Both the position numbers and the translations under genes were made by a program. Below the pieces are notes generated by a model, which saw only the letters and a list, made by a program, of their open reading frames with translations, was not told the origin of the DNA and ran no database searches. Positions 8,810-18,788 of a stretch of 64,000 bases of DNA are shown here, one piece after another (the stretch's first letter is position 1; the number at the start of each line of letters is the position of its first letter). The stretch comes from an uncultured Bacteroidota bacterium (GTDB lineage Bacteria; Bacteroidota; Bacteroidia; Chitinophagales; Chitinophagaceae), in the NCBI GenBank assembly GCA_902826165.1, contig CADEDV010000002.1, forward strand, positions 1 to 64,000, in the 5' to 3' direction.

Positions 8810-11593
8810 ATGAGAAAACCGGTTGTACTGTTATTGCTGTTGTTAACCACAGCCATCACTTCCTATACACAAACTTCCTCTCTTAAAGGTACAGTTACTG
8901 ATTCAGTAGAAAAAAAGAATCCTGCCAATGCGGTGATCTCTTTGCTTCGTCAGAAAGACTCAGTACTGGTTCGTTTTACCCGTTCTGATAAGGAAGGCAA
9001 TTTTTCCATCAACAACCTGAAGGAAGGTAAGTTCATCCTGATGATCACCCATCCTTATATGGGTGACTATTTCGACAATTTCGAGGTCAAAGCCGGAACT
9101 CCTGTTGACCTGGGAAAGGTTTACATCACTCCCAAAAGCAAGTTGCTGGCCGAAGTGATCATTAAAAGCGGATCTCCTATCCGTATTAAAGGTGATACCA
9201 CAGTTTATACAGCTGACAGTTTTAAAGTAAGAGCAGGTGCCAACGTGGAAGAGCTGTTACGCAGGCTGCCCGGTATCCAGGTAGATAAAGACGGTAAGAT
9301 CACCGCCATGGGTGAACGGGTGACCAAGGTATTGGTGGATGGTGAAGAATTTTTCGGAAGTGATCCCGGCATTGCCACCAAGAACCTCAGGGCCGATGGG
9401 GTAAAGGAAGTAGAGGTGTTTGATAAGAAAAGTGACCAGGCCGAATTCACCGGTATTGATGATGGCGTAAAAGACAAGACCATCAACCTGAAGATGAAAC
9501 AGAAGAAAGGCTATTTTGGAAAAATTGAAGCGGGTGGCGGGTTAAAGGATAAATATAACAACGCCATTATGCTGAACTCCTTTAAGAATAAACGAAAGCT
9601 GGCAGCTTATGGCATCATGAGTAATACCGGCCAGACCAACCTCGACTGGCAAGACGCACAAAACTATGGCGGCGGTATGGACGGAATGGAAAGTGGCATG
9701 AGTGATGACGGCGGCATGTGGATCAGCTACAATGGTGATGGTGATGATAATTACTGGGGAGGCCGTAATGGTATCCCGAGAAACTGGAGCGGCGGACTTC
9801 ACTACAGTGATAAGTTTGGAAAAGACCAGAAACAAAGTTTCAACAGCGGGTATAAATTCAGCAAAGTGAATGCCCAGGCCGATAACTCCACTTTCTCAAA
9901 AACATTTTTACCGGATACCAGCTGGTTCAATAACAGTAACAGCAGCAGTTTTAATTCCACCAATAAACATGCCCTGAATCTTACCCTCGATTTTAATATT
10001 GATTCAAGTAATTCATTAAAATGGACCACCAAAGGAAATAATAAAACGACCCGCAGCACTACCCGGTCTTATTCCGAAGCCTTAAATGAATCACTTGAAA
10101 ATATCAATAACAGTCTGCGAAACAGTAACAACAATTCCGACAACAACAGCATCACCTCTTCTCTATTGTGGAAACATAAATTCAAAAAATTATCCCGCAC
10201 CATTTCAATCAATACTGATTTCAACTGGAGCAGGTCTGAAAACGAAGGATTCTTGTATTCCCTGAATAATTATTATGATGCAGGAGTGCTTCTAAGGAGG
10301 GATACAACGGACCAGTTAAATATCCGGGATAATGAAGCCAGGGGTATTTCCACCAAAATTGCCTATACCGAACCATTGGCCAAAGATTTTTACCTGGAGC
10401 TTAGTTACTCCTTTGCCTGGAATGGCAATACGAATGACAGGATTACAAATAAGAAAAACATCAACGGGAAATATGAGGAGAAAATTGATACACTAAGTAA
10501 CTCCTTCGAGTTTAACAGGCTGATCAACACACCTGGGTTGAATTTCAGGCTCAATAAAAAGAAGTATAGTATTTCTTTTGGCTCTTCTGTAGGTTTCAGC
10601 AATTTTATTCAAAAGAATATTACAGAAAGTACCAAAACCAATTACAATTTCACCAATTTCTTCCCGAGAGCTTCATTTAACTATAAGATCAAACCCAGTG
10701 AAAGTATCCGGTTCAATTATAATGGCTCTACCACGGCGCCTTCCCTGGAGCAATTACAACCGATCCGGGTGAATACAGATCCCTTGAACGTTTATTCCGG
10801 CAACCCTGACCTCAAACAATCCTTCCGGCATAATATCAATGCAGGCTATAATTTCTATAATGTATTACAGGAAAAAAATCTCTGGACCAGCATCAATTTC
10901 ACGATGACTGAAAATGCGTTTGTACAATCTGATACGATAAAAGCCAGCGGAGTAAGAACCTATCAAACGGTAAATGCGGATGGTGTTTATAACCTGAGCC
11001 TGTACAGTGATTATGGTTTCAAACTAAAGAACAGTAAGGTACGTCTCGGCGCAGGCCCTACTTTCAATAAAAACCGGAATGTAGGGTTTATTACAAGAGA
11101 TAATATCACCACGAAAAATGTCACCAATGTTACCAGTTATGGTGTTAGGCTGAATGCCAGCCGCTACGTGGAAAATAAATTTAATTTCTACTTCAGCCCC
11201 AGTATCACCTGGAACAATTCCAAAGCATCTGTAAATACTGCCGCAAATGCCAACTACTGGCAAATAGAAGGATGGGCCGAATTGAGGATAACACTCCCGA
11301 AAAAATTTGAGTTCAACACGGACGCTAATACGCAGCTCCGGCAGAAAGATCCCCGGTTCCCGGCCAACAATAGTTTCACCACCTGGAATGCTTCTATCAC
11401 CAAGCGATTCTTAAAAGAGAATGCATTTGAAATGAAATTTGGCATCTATGATATCCTGAACCAGAACCGGGGTTATAACAGGAACTTCAGCAGTAATAAT
11501 TTCACGGAATCTTATTATACAACACTCAGGAGGTTCTGGCTACTGACGCTGACCTGGAATATTTCAAAAAATGGTAAGCCTGCAAGTTTCTAA
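8810..11593 (+). CDS. Outer-membrane beta-barrel receptor (TonB-dependent-like, OMP_b-brl_3 type)
   Basis: This 927-residue protein begins with a signal peptide ending near SYTQ and a carboxypeptidase regulatory-like (CNA-B-like) domain (SLKGTVTDSVEKKNPANAV onward). A plug-like domain has EELLRRLPGIQVDKDGKI and KVLVDGEEFFGSDP. It ends in a long Asn/Ser-rich beta-barrel with alternating aromatic strands. The family sits in the outer membrane; the ligand is unknown and no SusD partner is adjacent. It is followed 20 bp later by a GLPGLI protein, the usual companion of this barrel type. The position between glgB and the amylase could suggest a glucan link, but that is inference. Confidence 0.88.
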   Translation: MRKPVVLLLLLLTTAITSYTQTSSLKGTVTDSVEKKNPANAVISLLRQKDSVLVRFTRSDKEGNFSINNLKEGKFILMITHPYMGDYFDNFEVKAGTPVDLGKVYITPKSKLLAEVIIKSGSPIRIKGDTTVYTADSFKVRAGANVEELLRRLPGIQVDKDGKITAMGERVTKVLVDGEEFFGSDPGIATKNLRADGVKEVEVFDKKSDQAEFTGIDDGVKDKTINLKMKQKKGYFGKIEAGGGLKDKYNNAIMLNSFKNKRKLAAYGIMSNTGQTNLDWQDAQNYGGGMDGMESGMSDDGGMWISYNGDGDDNYWGGRNGIPRNWSGGLHYSDKFGKDQKQSFNSGYKFSKVNAQADNSTFSKTFLPDTSWFNNSNSSSFNSTNKHALNLTLDFNIDSSNSLKWTTKGNNKTTRSTTRSYSEALNESLENINNSLRNSNNNSDNNSITSSLLWKHKFKKLSRTISINTDFNWSRSENEGFLYSLNNYYDAGVLLRRDTTDQLNIRDNEARGISTKIAYTEPLAKDFYLELSYSFAWNGNTNDRITNKKNINGKYEEKIDTLSNSFEFNRLINTPGLNFRLNKKKYSISFGSSVGFSNFIQKNITESTKTNYNFTNFFPRASFNYKIKPSESIRFNYNGSTTAPSLEQLQPIRVNTDPLNVYSGNPDLKQSFRHNINAGYNFYNVLQEKNLWTSINFTMTENAFVQSDTIKASGVRTYQTVNADGVYNLSLYSDYGFKLKNSKVRLGAGPTFNKNRNVGFITRDNITTKNVTNVTSYGVRLNASRYVENKFNFYFSPSITWNNSKASVNTAANANYWQIEGWAELRITLPKKFEFNTDANTQLRQKDPRFPANNSFTTWNASITKRFLKENAFEMKFGIYDILNQNRGYNRNFSSNNFTESYYTTLRRFWLLTLTWNISKNGKPASF

Positions 11594-11613
11594 ACTATAA
11601 AGACATTCAGCAT

Positions 11614-12342
11614 ATGAAAAAAATATTCGTAATAGTAGTAATCCTTATCAGTGCCACCTGTTCTGCTCAGCAATTCATCAGCAGCGGCATGATCGAATTT
11701 GAAGTAAGGACCAATAACCATAAAAGTTTTGGCGATGGCATCTGGGCCGAAATGTTCAAAGATAAAATGCCCCAGTTCTCTACATCCTGGTACCAGTACA
11801 CTTTTTATGAGAATAAAGCCATGTACAAGTATGACCGGAAGGATGAGAAGAACAAGCTGCCCTGGTCAAGAGGGGAAGATGAAGATAACTTGTGGTACAG
11901 TGATTATACAGCCGGAACGTTCACACAAATGAAGTTTGTTTTTGACAATAATTACCTGCTCAGTGATTCATTAATGAAGATCGACTGGAAAATATCGCCT
12001 AATGAAACCCGTGAGATCGCCGGCTTCAACTGCCGCAAAGCCACGGGGATCATTTTTGACAGTGTCTATGTTTTCGCTTTTTATACTGATGAAATAACAG
12101 TGAGTGGCGGCCCGATGGGTATTCATGGTTTACCTGGGATGATACTGGGCATTACCATCCCCCGCATGTACACCAGTTGGATCGCTACCAAGCTGCAGGT
12201 AAACGGAGTTAATACCAATATCATTGCTGCCCCGCAAAAAGGAAAAAAGAAAGTGGCAAAAGAATTACAAGAGTCTTTAATAAAAGTTACTTCCGACTGG
12301 GGTAGTTATGGCCAGCAGGCAATCTGGAATATTTTCCTATAG
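11614..12342 (+). CDS. GLPGLI family protein
   Basis: This 242-residue secreted protein has an N-terminal signal peptide (MKKIFVIVVILISATCSA) and carries the family signature as GIHGLPGMILGITIP near residue 170. GLPGLI proteins are a Bacteroidota family of unknown function, usually encoded directly after an outer-membrane beta-barrel gene; here the gap is 20 bp and the two are almost certainly an operon. It ends 4 bp from the convergent amylase gene. Confidence 0.9.
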   Translation: MKKIFVIVVILISATCSAQQFISSGMIEFEVRTNNHKSFGDGIWAEMFKDKMPQFSTSWYQYTFYENKAMYKYDRKDEKNKLPWSRGEDEDNLWYSDYTAGTFTQMKFVFDNNYLLSDSLMKIDWKISPNETREIAGFNCRKATGIIFDSVYVFAFYTDEITVSGGPMGIHGLPGMILGITIPRMYTSWIATKLQVNGVNTNIIAAPQKGKKKVAKELQESLIKVTSDWGSYGQQAIWNIFL

Positions 12343-12346
12343 TTGG

Positions 12347-14209
12347 TTATTTCTGTAATTCAAACACGACACAATCTTTTCCCGGTATCTCGTAACCGGT
12401 AAAAGATTGTATTTCGCCAGTAACTACATTTTTCATTTTAGTAAAGCCGTTTGTTCTTTCTGCATAAATATCCCAATCTGGTTTCATCGGTTTTGTGGCG
12501 GTATTCATCACCACCATTACAGTCTGTTCCTTGTCATACCTGAAATAGATATACAAGCCATCCCTGGGAATGTACTGCATCAGCTTACCAGTTTTGATAG
12601 CCGAAGATTTCTTCCTGAAATTAGCTAAGGCTTTTACCAGGTCATAAGCTTCATTCTCTTTTGCTGTACGTCCTTCTTTAGTAAACTTATTTTCTTTGTC
12701 AGCCGGCCATCCTCCTTTAAAATCAAGCCGCACCCAGCCATCGGGATTGGTGAACCCGGTCATACAAATTTCATCCCCGTAATATAATTGCGGTACACCG
12801 CGGAACGTAAGCAACCAGGATAAAGCGGTTTTATACTTTGCCATATCCTCGCCTATTACAGAGAAAAATCTCGGCAGATCATGATTACCTAAAAATATTA
12901 CCTGGCGCATCGGGTCTTTATACACGAAATCCTGGGCGGTAGTAGTATATAATTTATTCACCCCCTCGGTCCAGCCAAAGTTTTCGTTCACGGCAGGTTG
13001 TATTCCATAGAACAGCGTTTGAAAATCTGTTGTAGCCTGCAGGTTACTCTTGAATGGAATATTGTAATTATTCTCGCAGAAATAACTTTGATTGGGAACA
13101 CCGTGCACCCAGGTTTCTCCGAACATGGTCAGCTTTGGATATTCGTCCATCAGTGCCTTATTGCAACGATTCATAAATGCGAGGTCATTGTACATATAGG
13201 TATCAATCCGCCAGCCATCCACCCCAAACTCTTCTACACTCCAGATAGCATGCTGTATCATATAATTTGCTACAAACGGGTTGGACTGGTTCATATCGGG
13301 CATCTGGCGGGTAAACCATCCGTCAGTCATTTGCTTTTGATCCCCCTTTGAATGATAAGGGTCGAACATCGCCTGGTCCTTATAATTCGTTTGTGTATAA
13401 GATGGCCATTGGTGCAGCCAGTCTTTCATCGGCGGGTCCTGTACGGTAAAATGATAAAGCCCAACATGATTATACACGGCATCCTGTATCAGCTTCATGC
13501 CTTTCTTATGCAGTTCATCGCTCAATTTCCTGTACATCGCTGCACCACCAAAACGGGGCTCGATCTTATAGTGATTAGTAAATGCATAGCCATGTTCTGT
13601 CCGGTTCGGCATATCATTCTCGATCACCGGGGTCATCCAAACCGTGGTAACGCCGAGATCTTTTAAATAATCAAGCTTATTAATGATTCCCTGGAAATCG
13701 CCACCGTGACGATCATAGATAGAATCCCTGTTGAGCGACTGATCTCTCATACCTGCGATCCTGTCATTGGAAGGATCGCCATTGCTGAAACGATCGGGCA
13801 TTAGCAGGTAAACCAGGTCTTCAGCAATAACACCCTGCGCCCATGTGGTACCATTACCTTTATTCCTTGCTTTCAATTCATACTCGAACTTAAAGGCGGA
13901 AGAAGCAGATCCAAAACTAAACACCCGTTTACCCGGTTTTGCGGTTGGAGCAATTACGAGATCAAGAAATACATAATTGGGATTTTCGGTGCGATGTATC
14001 ATTTTTAATGTAACGCCGTCTGCCAGTTTCATACCTGCGGCAGACAGCTTGTACATGGGAATCCTGTTGGCCACATCTTTCTGGTACACCATCAACTGTA
14101 CTTTGTTCCATTTCATTCCCACCCACCAATGCGTGGGATACACTTCCTGTGCCGTTAATATGTTTAGTAAAAACAAGCTTGCGAAGAAGAGTACAATATA
14201 CTTTTTCAT
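12347..14209 (-). CDS. Periplasmic GH13 alpha-amylase / cyclomaltodextrinase-like enzyme
   Basis: This 620-residue glycoside hydrolase is exported (signal peptide to about residue 20, ending LTAQ). It has an N-terminal cyclomaltodextrinase-type beta domain (residues 22-120), then a GH13 barrel with the nucleophile Asp in GWRIDTYMYND, the acid/base Glu in MFGETWVHG and the transition-state Asp in FLGNHDLPR, and a C-terminal beta domain. It should cleave maltodextrins or cyclodextrins in the periplasm (neopullulanase/SusA-like role). It lies 10 bp after the SLC45-type transporter gene, consistent with one maltodextrin-use operon. Exact substrate preference cannot be read from sequence. Confidence 0.9.
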   Translation of the reverse strand: MKKYIVLFFASLFLLNILTAQEVYPTHWWVGMKWNKVQLMVYQKDVANRIPMYKLSAAGMKLADGVTLKMIHRTENPNYVFLDLVIAPTAKPGKRVFSFGSASSAFKFEYELKARNKGNGTTWAQGVIAEDLVYLLMPDRFSNGDPSNDRIAGMRDQSLNRDSIYDRHGGDFQGIINKLDYLKDLGVTTVWMTPVIENDMPNRTEHGYAFTNHYKIEPRFGGAAMYRKLSDELHKKGMKLIQDAVYNHVGLYHFTVQDPPMKDWLHQWPSYTQTNYKDQAMFDPYHSKGDQKQMTDGWFTRQMPDMNQSNPFVANYMIQHAIWSVEEFGVDGWRIDTYMYNDLAFMNRCNKALMDEYPKLTMFGETWVHGVPNQSYFCENNYNIPFKSNLQATTDFQTLFYGIQPAVNENFGWTEGVNKLYTTTAQDFVYKDPMRQVIFLGNHDLPRFFSVIGEDMAKYKTALSWLLTFRGVPQLYYGDEICMTGFTNPDGWVRLDFKGGWPADKENKFTKEGRTAKENEAYDLVKALANFRKKSSAIKTGKLMQYIPRDGLYIYFRYDKEQTVMVVMNTATKPMKPDWDIYAERTNGFTKMKNVVTGEIQSFTGYEIPGKDCVVFELQK

Positions 14210-14219
14210 AAAAACAATG

Positions 14220-15734
14220 TTATTTGTCTTTGATACGTAAGGTTAAAAAGGCAGCAAGAATCATGGAACAACCTCCCAAAACAATCGTCAGGATGGCATT
14301 TCCATTAAAAAGATGTTTGGTAAAAAAACCAAGTAATGTAGCCGCTAATATTTGTGGTATCACAATAAAGAAATTGAAAATGCCCATATAGACACCCATT
14401 TTACTTGCGGGCAAAGCCGTTGTTAGCATTGAATACGGCATAGCTAAAATACTGCACCACCCCAATCCAATGCCTGCCATACTGATAATGAGAAGTTTTT
14501 CATCCTTGAAAAAATAAAAAGAGATCAACCCTAGCCCGCCTGCTATCAATGCTACCATATGCGTATGTGGCCTGGAGATACGTTTTGCAAGAATGGGTAA
14601 TAAAAAAGCAAACATAGCTGCAAACCCATTATACCATGCAAAAAGCACCCCAACCCAGTTACCCATTTTGTTATAAGCTGCAGAACTCGCATCTGTAGTT
14701 CCTGCAATATGCTGTGCTAGTGCAGGAGTTGTATATATCCACATCGCAAAAAGAGCAAACCAGGAGAAAAATTGAACAACCGCCAGTTTTTTCATAGTTG
14801 CCGGAAGAAAATTCAGGTCATCCATTACCTCAACAAATCCATTACTCATTTTCATGGTTTGAAAAAGCCAGGCCAATAACTGAAACAGGCCGAATGCAGC
14901 AATACCACCGGTCAATACATACAATTCCTTTTCAAGTGGTTGAGTTGCTTTTAGATTATAAGTATATAACGCTACGGATAAGCCGATTCCCAGGAACAGC
15001 CAGATCAGTCCCTTGTTAAGGAAAGAGGATATCTTTGTTTTGATATTGATGACATTTTCCCCTTCCTTGATCTCTCCAAAAGATTTAAGTTGCGTTGGAG
15101 AGTATTCCTTGGTGGTGAAAACAGTATAGGAAATAGCCGCCATGTAAAGAATGGCACCGATTATAAATGATATCCGTACTGAATCAGGAATAACGCCTGC
15201 TGCTGCTTCATTTGCCACACCAAATTTTGTAAGGATATAAGGTAACAAAGAAGAAATTACTGCCCCGATACCAATAAAAAAACTTTGCATTGCGAAGCCC
15301 TGGGTCCTTTGCGAATCAGGTAACATATCTCCTACAAATGCCCGGAAGGGCTCCATTGAAATATTTATTGATGCATCAAGCAGCCATAGCATTACTGCAG
15401 CCATCCAAAGTGCAGACACACTTGGAAAAACAAAAAGGGCAAGGGATGCGAAAATTGCTCCTGTCATGAAATAAGGTCGCCTTCTGCCCAGTTTCCCTAA
15501 CCATGTTTTATCGCTCATATGTCCAATAACAGGCTGAATAATTAACCCGGTAAGGGGAGCCGCTATCCATAAGATTGGTATCTCATCAATCTTAGCACCT
15601 AATGTTTGAAAGATGCGGCTTACGTTGGCATTTTGTAAACCAAAAGCGAATTGGATTCCGAAAAATCCAACACTCATATTTATGATTTGTAAAAGACTGA
15701 GTCGCGGCTTTTGCCCAATAGATACAGTAGACAT
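14220..15734 (-). CDS. SLC45/GPH-type MFS sugar transporter (maltose-type)
   Basis: The ATG at 15734 gives 504 residues (MSTVSIGQKPRLSLLQIINM); the upstream in-frame extension is unlikely to be translated. About twelve membrane helices are present, with the family block DASINISMEPFRAFVGDMLP in the N-terminal half and a substrate-contacting first helix (GFFGIQFAFGLQNANVSRIF). Family members are proton-coupled importers of maltose, sucrose or related sugars at the inner membrane. The gene is followed 10 bp later by the periplasmic amylase and preceded by glgC and its terminator. Import of maltose or maltodextrin is the best inference. Confidence 0.88.
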   Translation of the reverse strand: MSTVSIGQKPRLSLLQIINMSVGFFGIQFAFGLQNANVSRIFQTLGAKIDEIPILWIAAPLTGLIIQPVIGHMSDKTWLGKLGRRRPYFMTGAIFASLALFVFPSVSALWMAAVMLWLLDASINISMEPFRAFVGDMLPDSQRTQGFAMQSFFIGIGAVISSLLPYILTKFGVANEAAAGVIPDSVRISFIIGAILYMAAISYTVFTTKEYSPTQLKSFGEIKEGENVINIKTKISSFLNKGLIWLFLGIGLSVALYTYNLKATQPLEKELYVLTGGIAAFGLFQLLAWLFQTMKMSNGFVEVMDDLNFLPATMKKLAVVQFFSWFALFAMWIYTTPALAQHIAGTTDASSAAYNKMGNWVGVLFAWYNGFAAMFAFLLPILAKRISRPHTHMVALIAGGLGLISFYFFKDEKLLIISMAGIGLGWCSILAMPYSMLTTALPASKMGVYMGIFNFFIVIPQILAATLLGFFTKHLFNGNAILTIVLGGCSMILAAFLTLRIKDK

Positions 15735-15804
15735 AGCAATCGTTTTAGCAATTAGAAGAGGAAAGTTAAGGAGAATATGTAATAAGTACACATTTTCTGA
15801 TCCT

Positions 15805-15835
15805 TAAAAAAAAGGAAGCCTTCCGGCTTCCTTTT
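15805..15835 (-). terminator. Intrinsic terminator after glgC
   Basis: The stem AAAAGGAAGCC (15810-15820) pairs with GGCTTCCTTTT (15825-15835). In the minus direction it is followed by a run of about nine U. It separates glgAC transcription from the transporter and amylase genes. Confidence 0.9.
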
Positions 15836-15845
15836 AAAGTATTTA

Positions 15846-17138
15846 TCAGATCACAAACCCATTGGGCAATACAGCTCCTTTTTTGACGACCACAATACCA
15901 TCCTTTACGGTATAGAGTGCATGATCAGTATTTTCAAGATGGGGTCCTCCATTGATGCGTACATCATTACCAATGCGGACATTCTTATCCAGGATGGCAT
16001 TTTTTATATAACACCGGTCGCCTACCCCAAGCAACGGGATACCTTTCTCTGTATCCGAAGCAATATCAGAGAGGGTTTCATAAAAATCACTACCCATGAT
16101 ATAGGTGCTGACGATGGTGCTGCCATGTCCCACCCTGCTGCGGATACCGATCACGGAATGCTCCACCCTGGATGCATTGATGATGGACCCTTCAGCGATC
16201 AATGTTTTTTCCAACGTAGTGCCACTGATCTTGGCAGGTGGCAGCATCCTTGGTCTTGTATAGATGGTCCTGTCATTATCAAACATATTGAAATCAGGAA
16301 TATCCTTTGTCAGGTCCAGGTTAGCTTCAAAGAAAGAATAAATATTACCAATATCCGTCCAGTAGCCGGTGTACTGGTAGCTGGCTACTTTATACTTTTC
16401 AATAGACTGGGGAATGATCTCTTTTCCAAAATCAGTAGCTTCTTTAAATTCATCCTGCAGCATATCAAACAACAACTTCCTGTTGAAGATATAAATACCC
16501 ATAGAAGCGAGGTAAATCCTGCCGGCTTCTTTCATTTCATCCCCTGTATCACTTACCCAATCTCCCAATATATCTTTCTTAGGTTTTTCAATAAAAGAGG
16601 TGATCAATCCTTTATCAGATTTCAGGATACCAAACTCCGGTGCTTCTCTTGAAGCAACAGGAATAGTAGCCACAGAAATATCCGCACCCAATTCCTTATG
16701 ATTCTCCAGCATCTCTGCAAAATCCATCTGGTATAACTGGTCGCCTGAGAGAATGAGTATATAGTCACTTTCAAAAGGTTCTATATGGCGCAGGCCTTGC
16801 CTTACAGCATCAGCAGTGCCCTGGTACCAGGTCGGGTTATCGGGAGTTTGTTCCGCAGCCAGAATATCCACGAAAGCTTTACTGAAAGCACTGAAGTGAT
16901 AGGTATTCTTAATATGCCTGTTGAGTGAAGCCGAGTTGAACTGTGTCAGTACAAACATCCGGCCGATACCATTGTTCAGGCAATTAGAGATCGGTATATC
17001 CACTAAGCGGTATTTACCGGCAATAGGCACGGCAGGTTTGGAACGACTGGAGGTTAGGGGTGATAACCGGGATCCTGCTCCTCCACCCAATATAACTGAT
17101 AAGATTTCTTTTGTGTGAGTGATTGTTCTGATAGCCAT
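15846..17138 (-). CDS. glgC: Glucose-1-phosphate adenylyltransferase
   Basis: This enzyme makes ADP-glucose from glucose-1-phosphate and ATP, the committed step in bacterial glycogen synthesis. The 430 residues are normal for the family. The N-terminal nucleotidyltransferase core starts with LGGGAGSRLSPLTSSRSKPA, and GDQLYQMDF carries a catalytic Asp. ISVATIPV and the FIEKP block (sugar-phosphate site) follow, and the C-terminal third is a left-handed beta-helix with hexapeptide-like repeats (VRIGNDVRINGG). It lies 12 bp after glgA on the same strand, so the two form an operon closed by the terminator at 15805-15835. Confidence 0.96.
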   Translation of the reverse strand: MAIRTITHTKEILSVILGGGAGSRLSPLTSSRSKPAVPIAGKYRLVDIPISNCLNNGIGRMFVLTQFNSASLNRHIKNTYHFSAFSKAFVDILAAEQTPDNPTWYQGTADAVRQGLRHIEPFESDYILILSGDQLYQMDFAEMLENHKELGADISVATIPVASREAPEFGILKSDKGLITSFIEKPKKDILGDWVSDTGDEMKEAGRIYLASMGIYIFNRKLLFDMLQDEFKEATDFGKEIIPQSIEKYKVASYQYTGYWTDIGNIYSFFEANLDLTKDIPDFNMFDNDRTIYTRPRMLPPAKISGTTLEKTLIAEGSIINASRVEHSVIGIRSRVGHGSTIVSTYIMGSDFYETLSDIASDTEKGIPLLGVGDRCYIKNAILDKNVRIGNDVRINGGPHLENTDHALYTVKDGIVVVKKGAVLPNGFVI

Positions 17139-17150
17139 GGCAAGTGTAGT

Positions 17151-18569
17151 TTATTTCAATGACTGATATAGATTAATATATTGCTGCGCTGCTCCGTCCC
17201 AGGAATGATCGATCGTCATCATATGACTGCGCATCCAGGAATAAAGGTCGGGCTTATTATTGTAAAGATCGATAGCTCTTCCGACTGAATAGGTAATATC
17301 CCAGACGCTGGCTTCGTTGAACCGTATGCCGAAACCCTGCCAGTCGCCAAAATCGGTGATCGTATCCTTTAATCCACCCACCGTTCTTACCATTGGGATA
17401 GTGCCATATCTTAACGCATACATCTGGTTTAATCCGCATGGCTCCACCCGGCTCGGCATCAACAGGAAATCAGAGCCTGCATACATCAGGTGGCTCAGTT
17501 GTTCATTATACCCGATATAAGAATTGTAATACCCTTTGAACTGGTGTTTCATCTGGTCAAGCCTGTCTTCTAATTCGGGATCTCCTGATCCTAATATCAG
17601 GAAATTGGCATGACCATGATGCTGGTAAATCGACTGGCTGATGGCTTCCGGTAACAAATCAGCGGCTTTCTCTCCCACCAACCTTCCGATAAAAGTGATC
17701 AACGGTTTATCGGGGTCCAGGCCAAACTGACCAGCCAGTTCCTTCTTATTCCTCATCTTCCCTTTCTCCACTAATTCTTTGTCGTAATTCTTAACGATCA
17801 TATTATCCGTTTCCGGGTTCCAAACCTGCGTATCAATCCCGTTTAAGATACCCAGGCTTTTACCCCTCTCATATTCAAACAAATTCTCCAGACCGTTGGC
17901 GGCATAGCGCATTTCCTCCAGGTAGCTGTTACTGACCGTTGTCACCTTCCAGGCACATTTTACAGCCGATGCCAATGGATTGATCATATTATTCCAGTCC
18001 AGCAACCCCCATTTGTAGGAATCATACGCCGGTAAATAATAATATTTATCCCAGCTGATCCAGCCCTGGTATTGTGCATTATGAATGGTGAAAACAGTGG
18101 GTATACCCGCCAGTTTACTGAACGCAAAACAATACTTGACCATGAACGGGATAAAACCAGTATGGTGATCATGACAATGGATCACATCCGGCTGGTGTGT
18201 CCATTTACTGATCCAGTCGCAGACGGCGATCTGGAAAGCCATGAACCGCTCCGTGTCATCATCATAGCCATAGATCTTTTCCCGGTCCAGCAGGCCATTT
18301 ATATCGACGAGATAAAGATCAAATCCGAGTTTATTCGTCTTTTCCTTGATAACGCTGTAATGAAAAAAATGAGAGCCCATTTGCTGGCCGCCTTCATGTA
18401 CCAGTTCCCATTCATTTGTATACAGGAATTTGGTGCGGTACATGGGCATCACCACTTTGGCTACATGACCGAGCTCTGCCTGGTATTTGGGCAAAGCCCC
18501 CACCACATCACCCAAACCACCGGCTTTGGCCACCGGGTAACATTCTGCCGCTACATGTACTATCTCCAT
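17151..18569 (-). CDS. glgA: Glycogen (starch) synthase, GT5
   Basis: This 472-residue glycosyltransferase transfers glucose from ADP-glucose to the growing glucan chain. The N-terminal ADP-glucose binding motif appears as KAGGLGDVVGALP (the family's KxGGL), and HCHDHHTGFIP is also conserved. The C-terminal Rossmann domain has FIGRLVGEKAADLL and the retaining-GT motif PSRVEPCGLNQMYALRYGT. It is cytosolic and is the first gene of a glgA-glgC operon with 12 bp between them. It is transcribed divergently from the sugar transporter at 18789. Confidence 0.95.
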   Translation of the reverse strand: MEIVHVAAECYPVAKAGGLGDVVGALPKYQAELGHVAKVVMPMYRTKFLYTNEWELVHEGGQQMGSHFFHYSVIKEKTNKLGFDLYLVDINGLLDREKIYGYDDDTERFMAFQIAVCDWISKWTHQPDVIHCHDHHTGFIPFMVKYCFAFSKLAGIPTVFTIHNAQYQGWISWDKYYYLPAYDSYKWGLLDWNNMINPLASAVKCAWKVTTVSNSYLEEMRYAANGLENLFEYERGKSLGILNGIDTQVWNPETDNMIVKNYDKELVEKGKMRNKKELAGQFGLDPDKPLITFIGRLVGEKAADLLPEAISQSIYQHHGHANFLILGSGDPELEDRLDQMKHQFKGYYNSYIGYNEQLSHLMYAGSDFLLMPSRVEPCGLNQMYALRYGTIPMVRTVGGLKDTITDFGDWQGFGIRFNEASVWDITYSVGRAIDLYNNKPDLYSWMRSHMMTIDHSWDGAAQQYINLYQSLK

Positions 18570-18656
18570 TGTAGAGTATTAAACAAGTTTGATTTGAAAT
18601 TAAGGGGTTTTTTTGATTGACGATGTGAGATATATAAAAAAAATGAAAGAATAATC

Positions 18657-18697
18657 CGGGTTTTTAAAATACCCCTAAGCCGGGGGCTCCTTTTTTT
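18657..18697. other. Overlapping hairpins in the glgA / transporter divergent gap
   Basis: GGGT (18658-18661) can pair with ACCC (18671-18674), while the overlapping CCCC (18672-18675) can pair with GGGG (18682-18685). The second hairpin is followed by CTCC and seven T. The two stems exclude each other, as in an attenuator. However, a TATACTTTG promoter-like sequence lies downstream at 18750-18758, which would leave the hairpins outside that transcript. Function is uncertain. Confidence 0.35.
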
Positions 18698-18788
18698 GTA
18701 CAAGCTGTCAACAAAAAAAACTGCAGTCTTAACATGGCACTGAAAAATGTTATACTTTGGGCAACATTTAATAAAACAACCGATTGCC

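Noticed and set aside
6641-15734. Polysaccharide utilisation locus
   Set aside because: There is no SusD homologue and the barrel is of the GLPGLI-linked type, so this is not a canonical PUL.
18657-18697. Riboswitch or attenuator controlling the hexose transporter
   Set aside because: The mutually exclusive stems are short, and a promoter-like box downstream would exclude them from the transcript.
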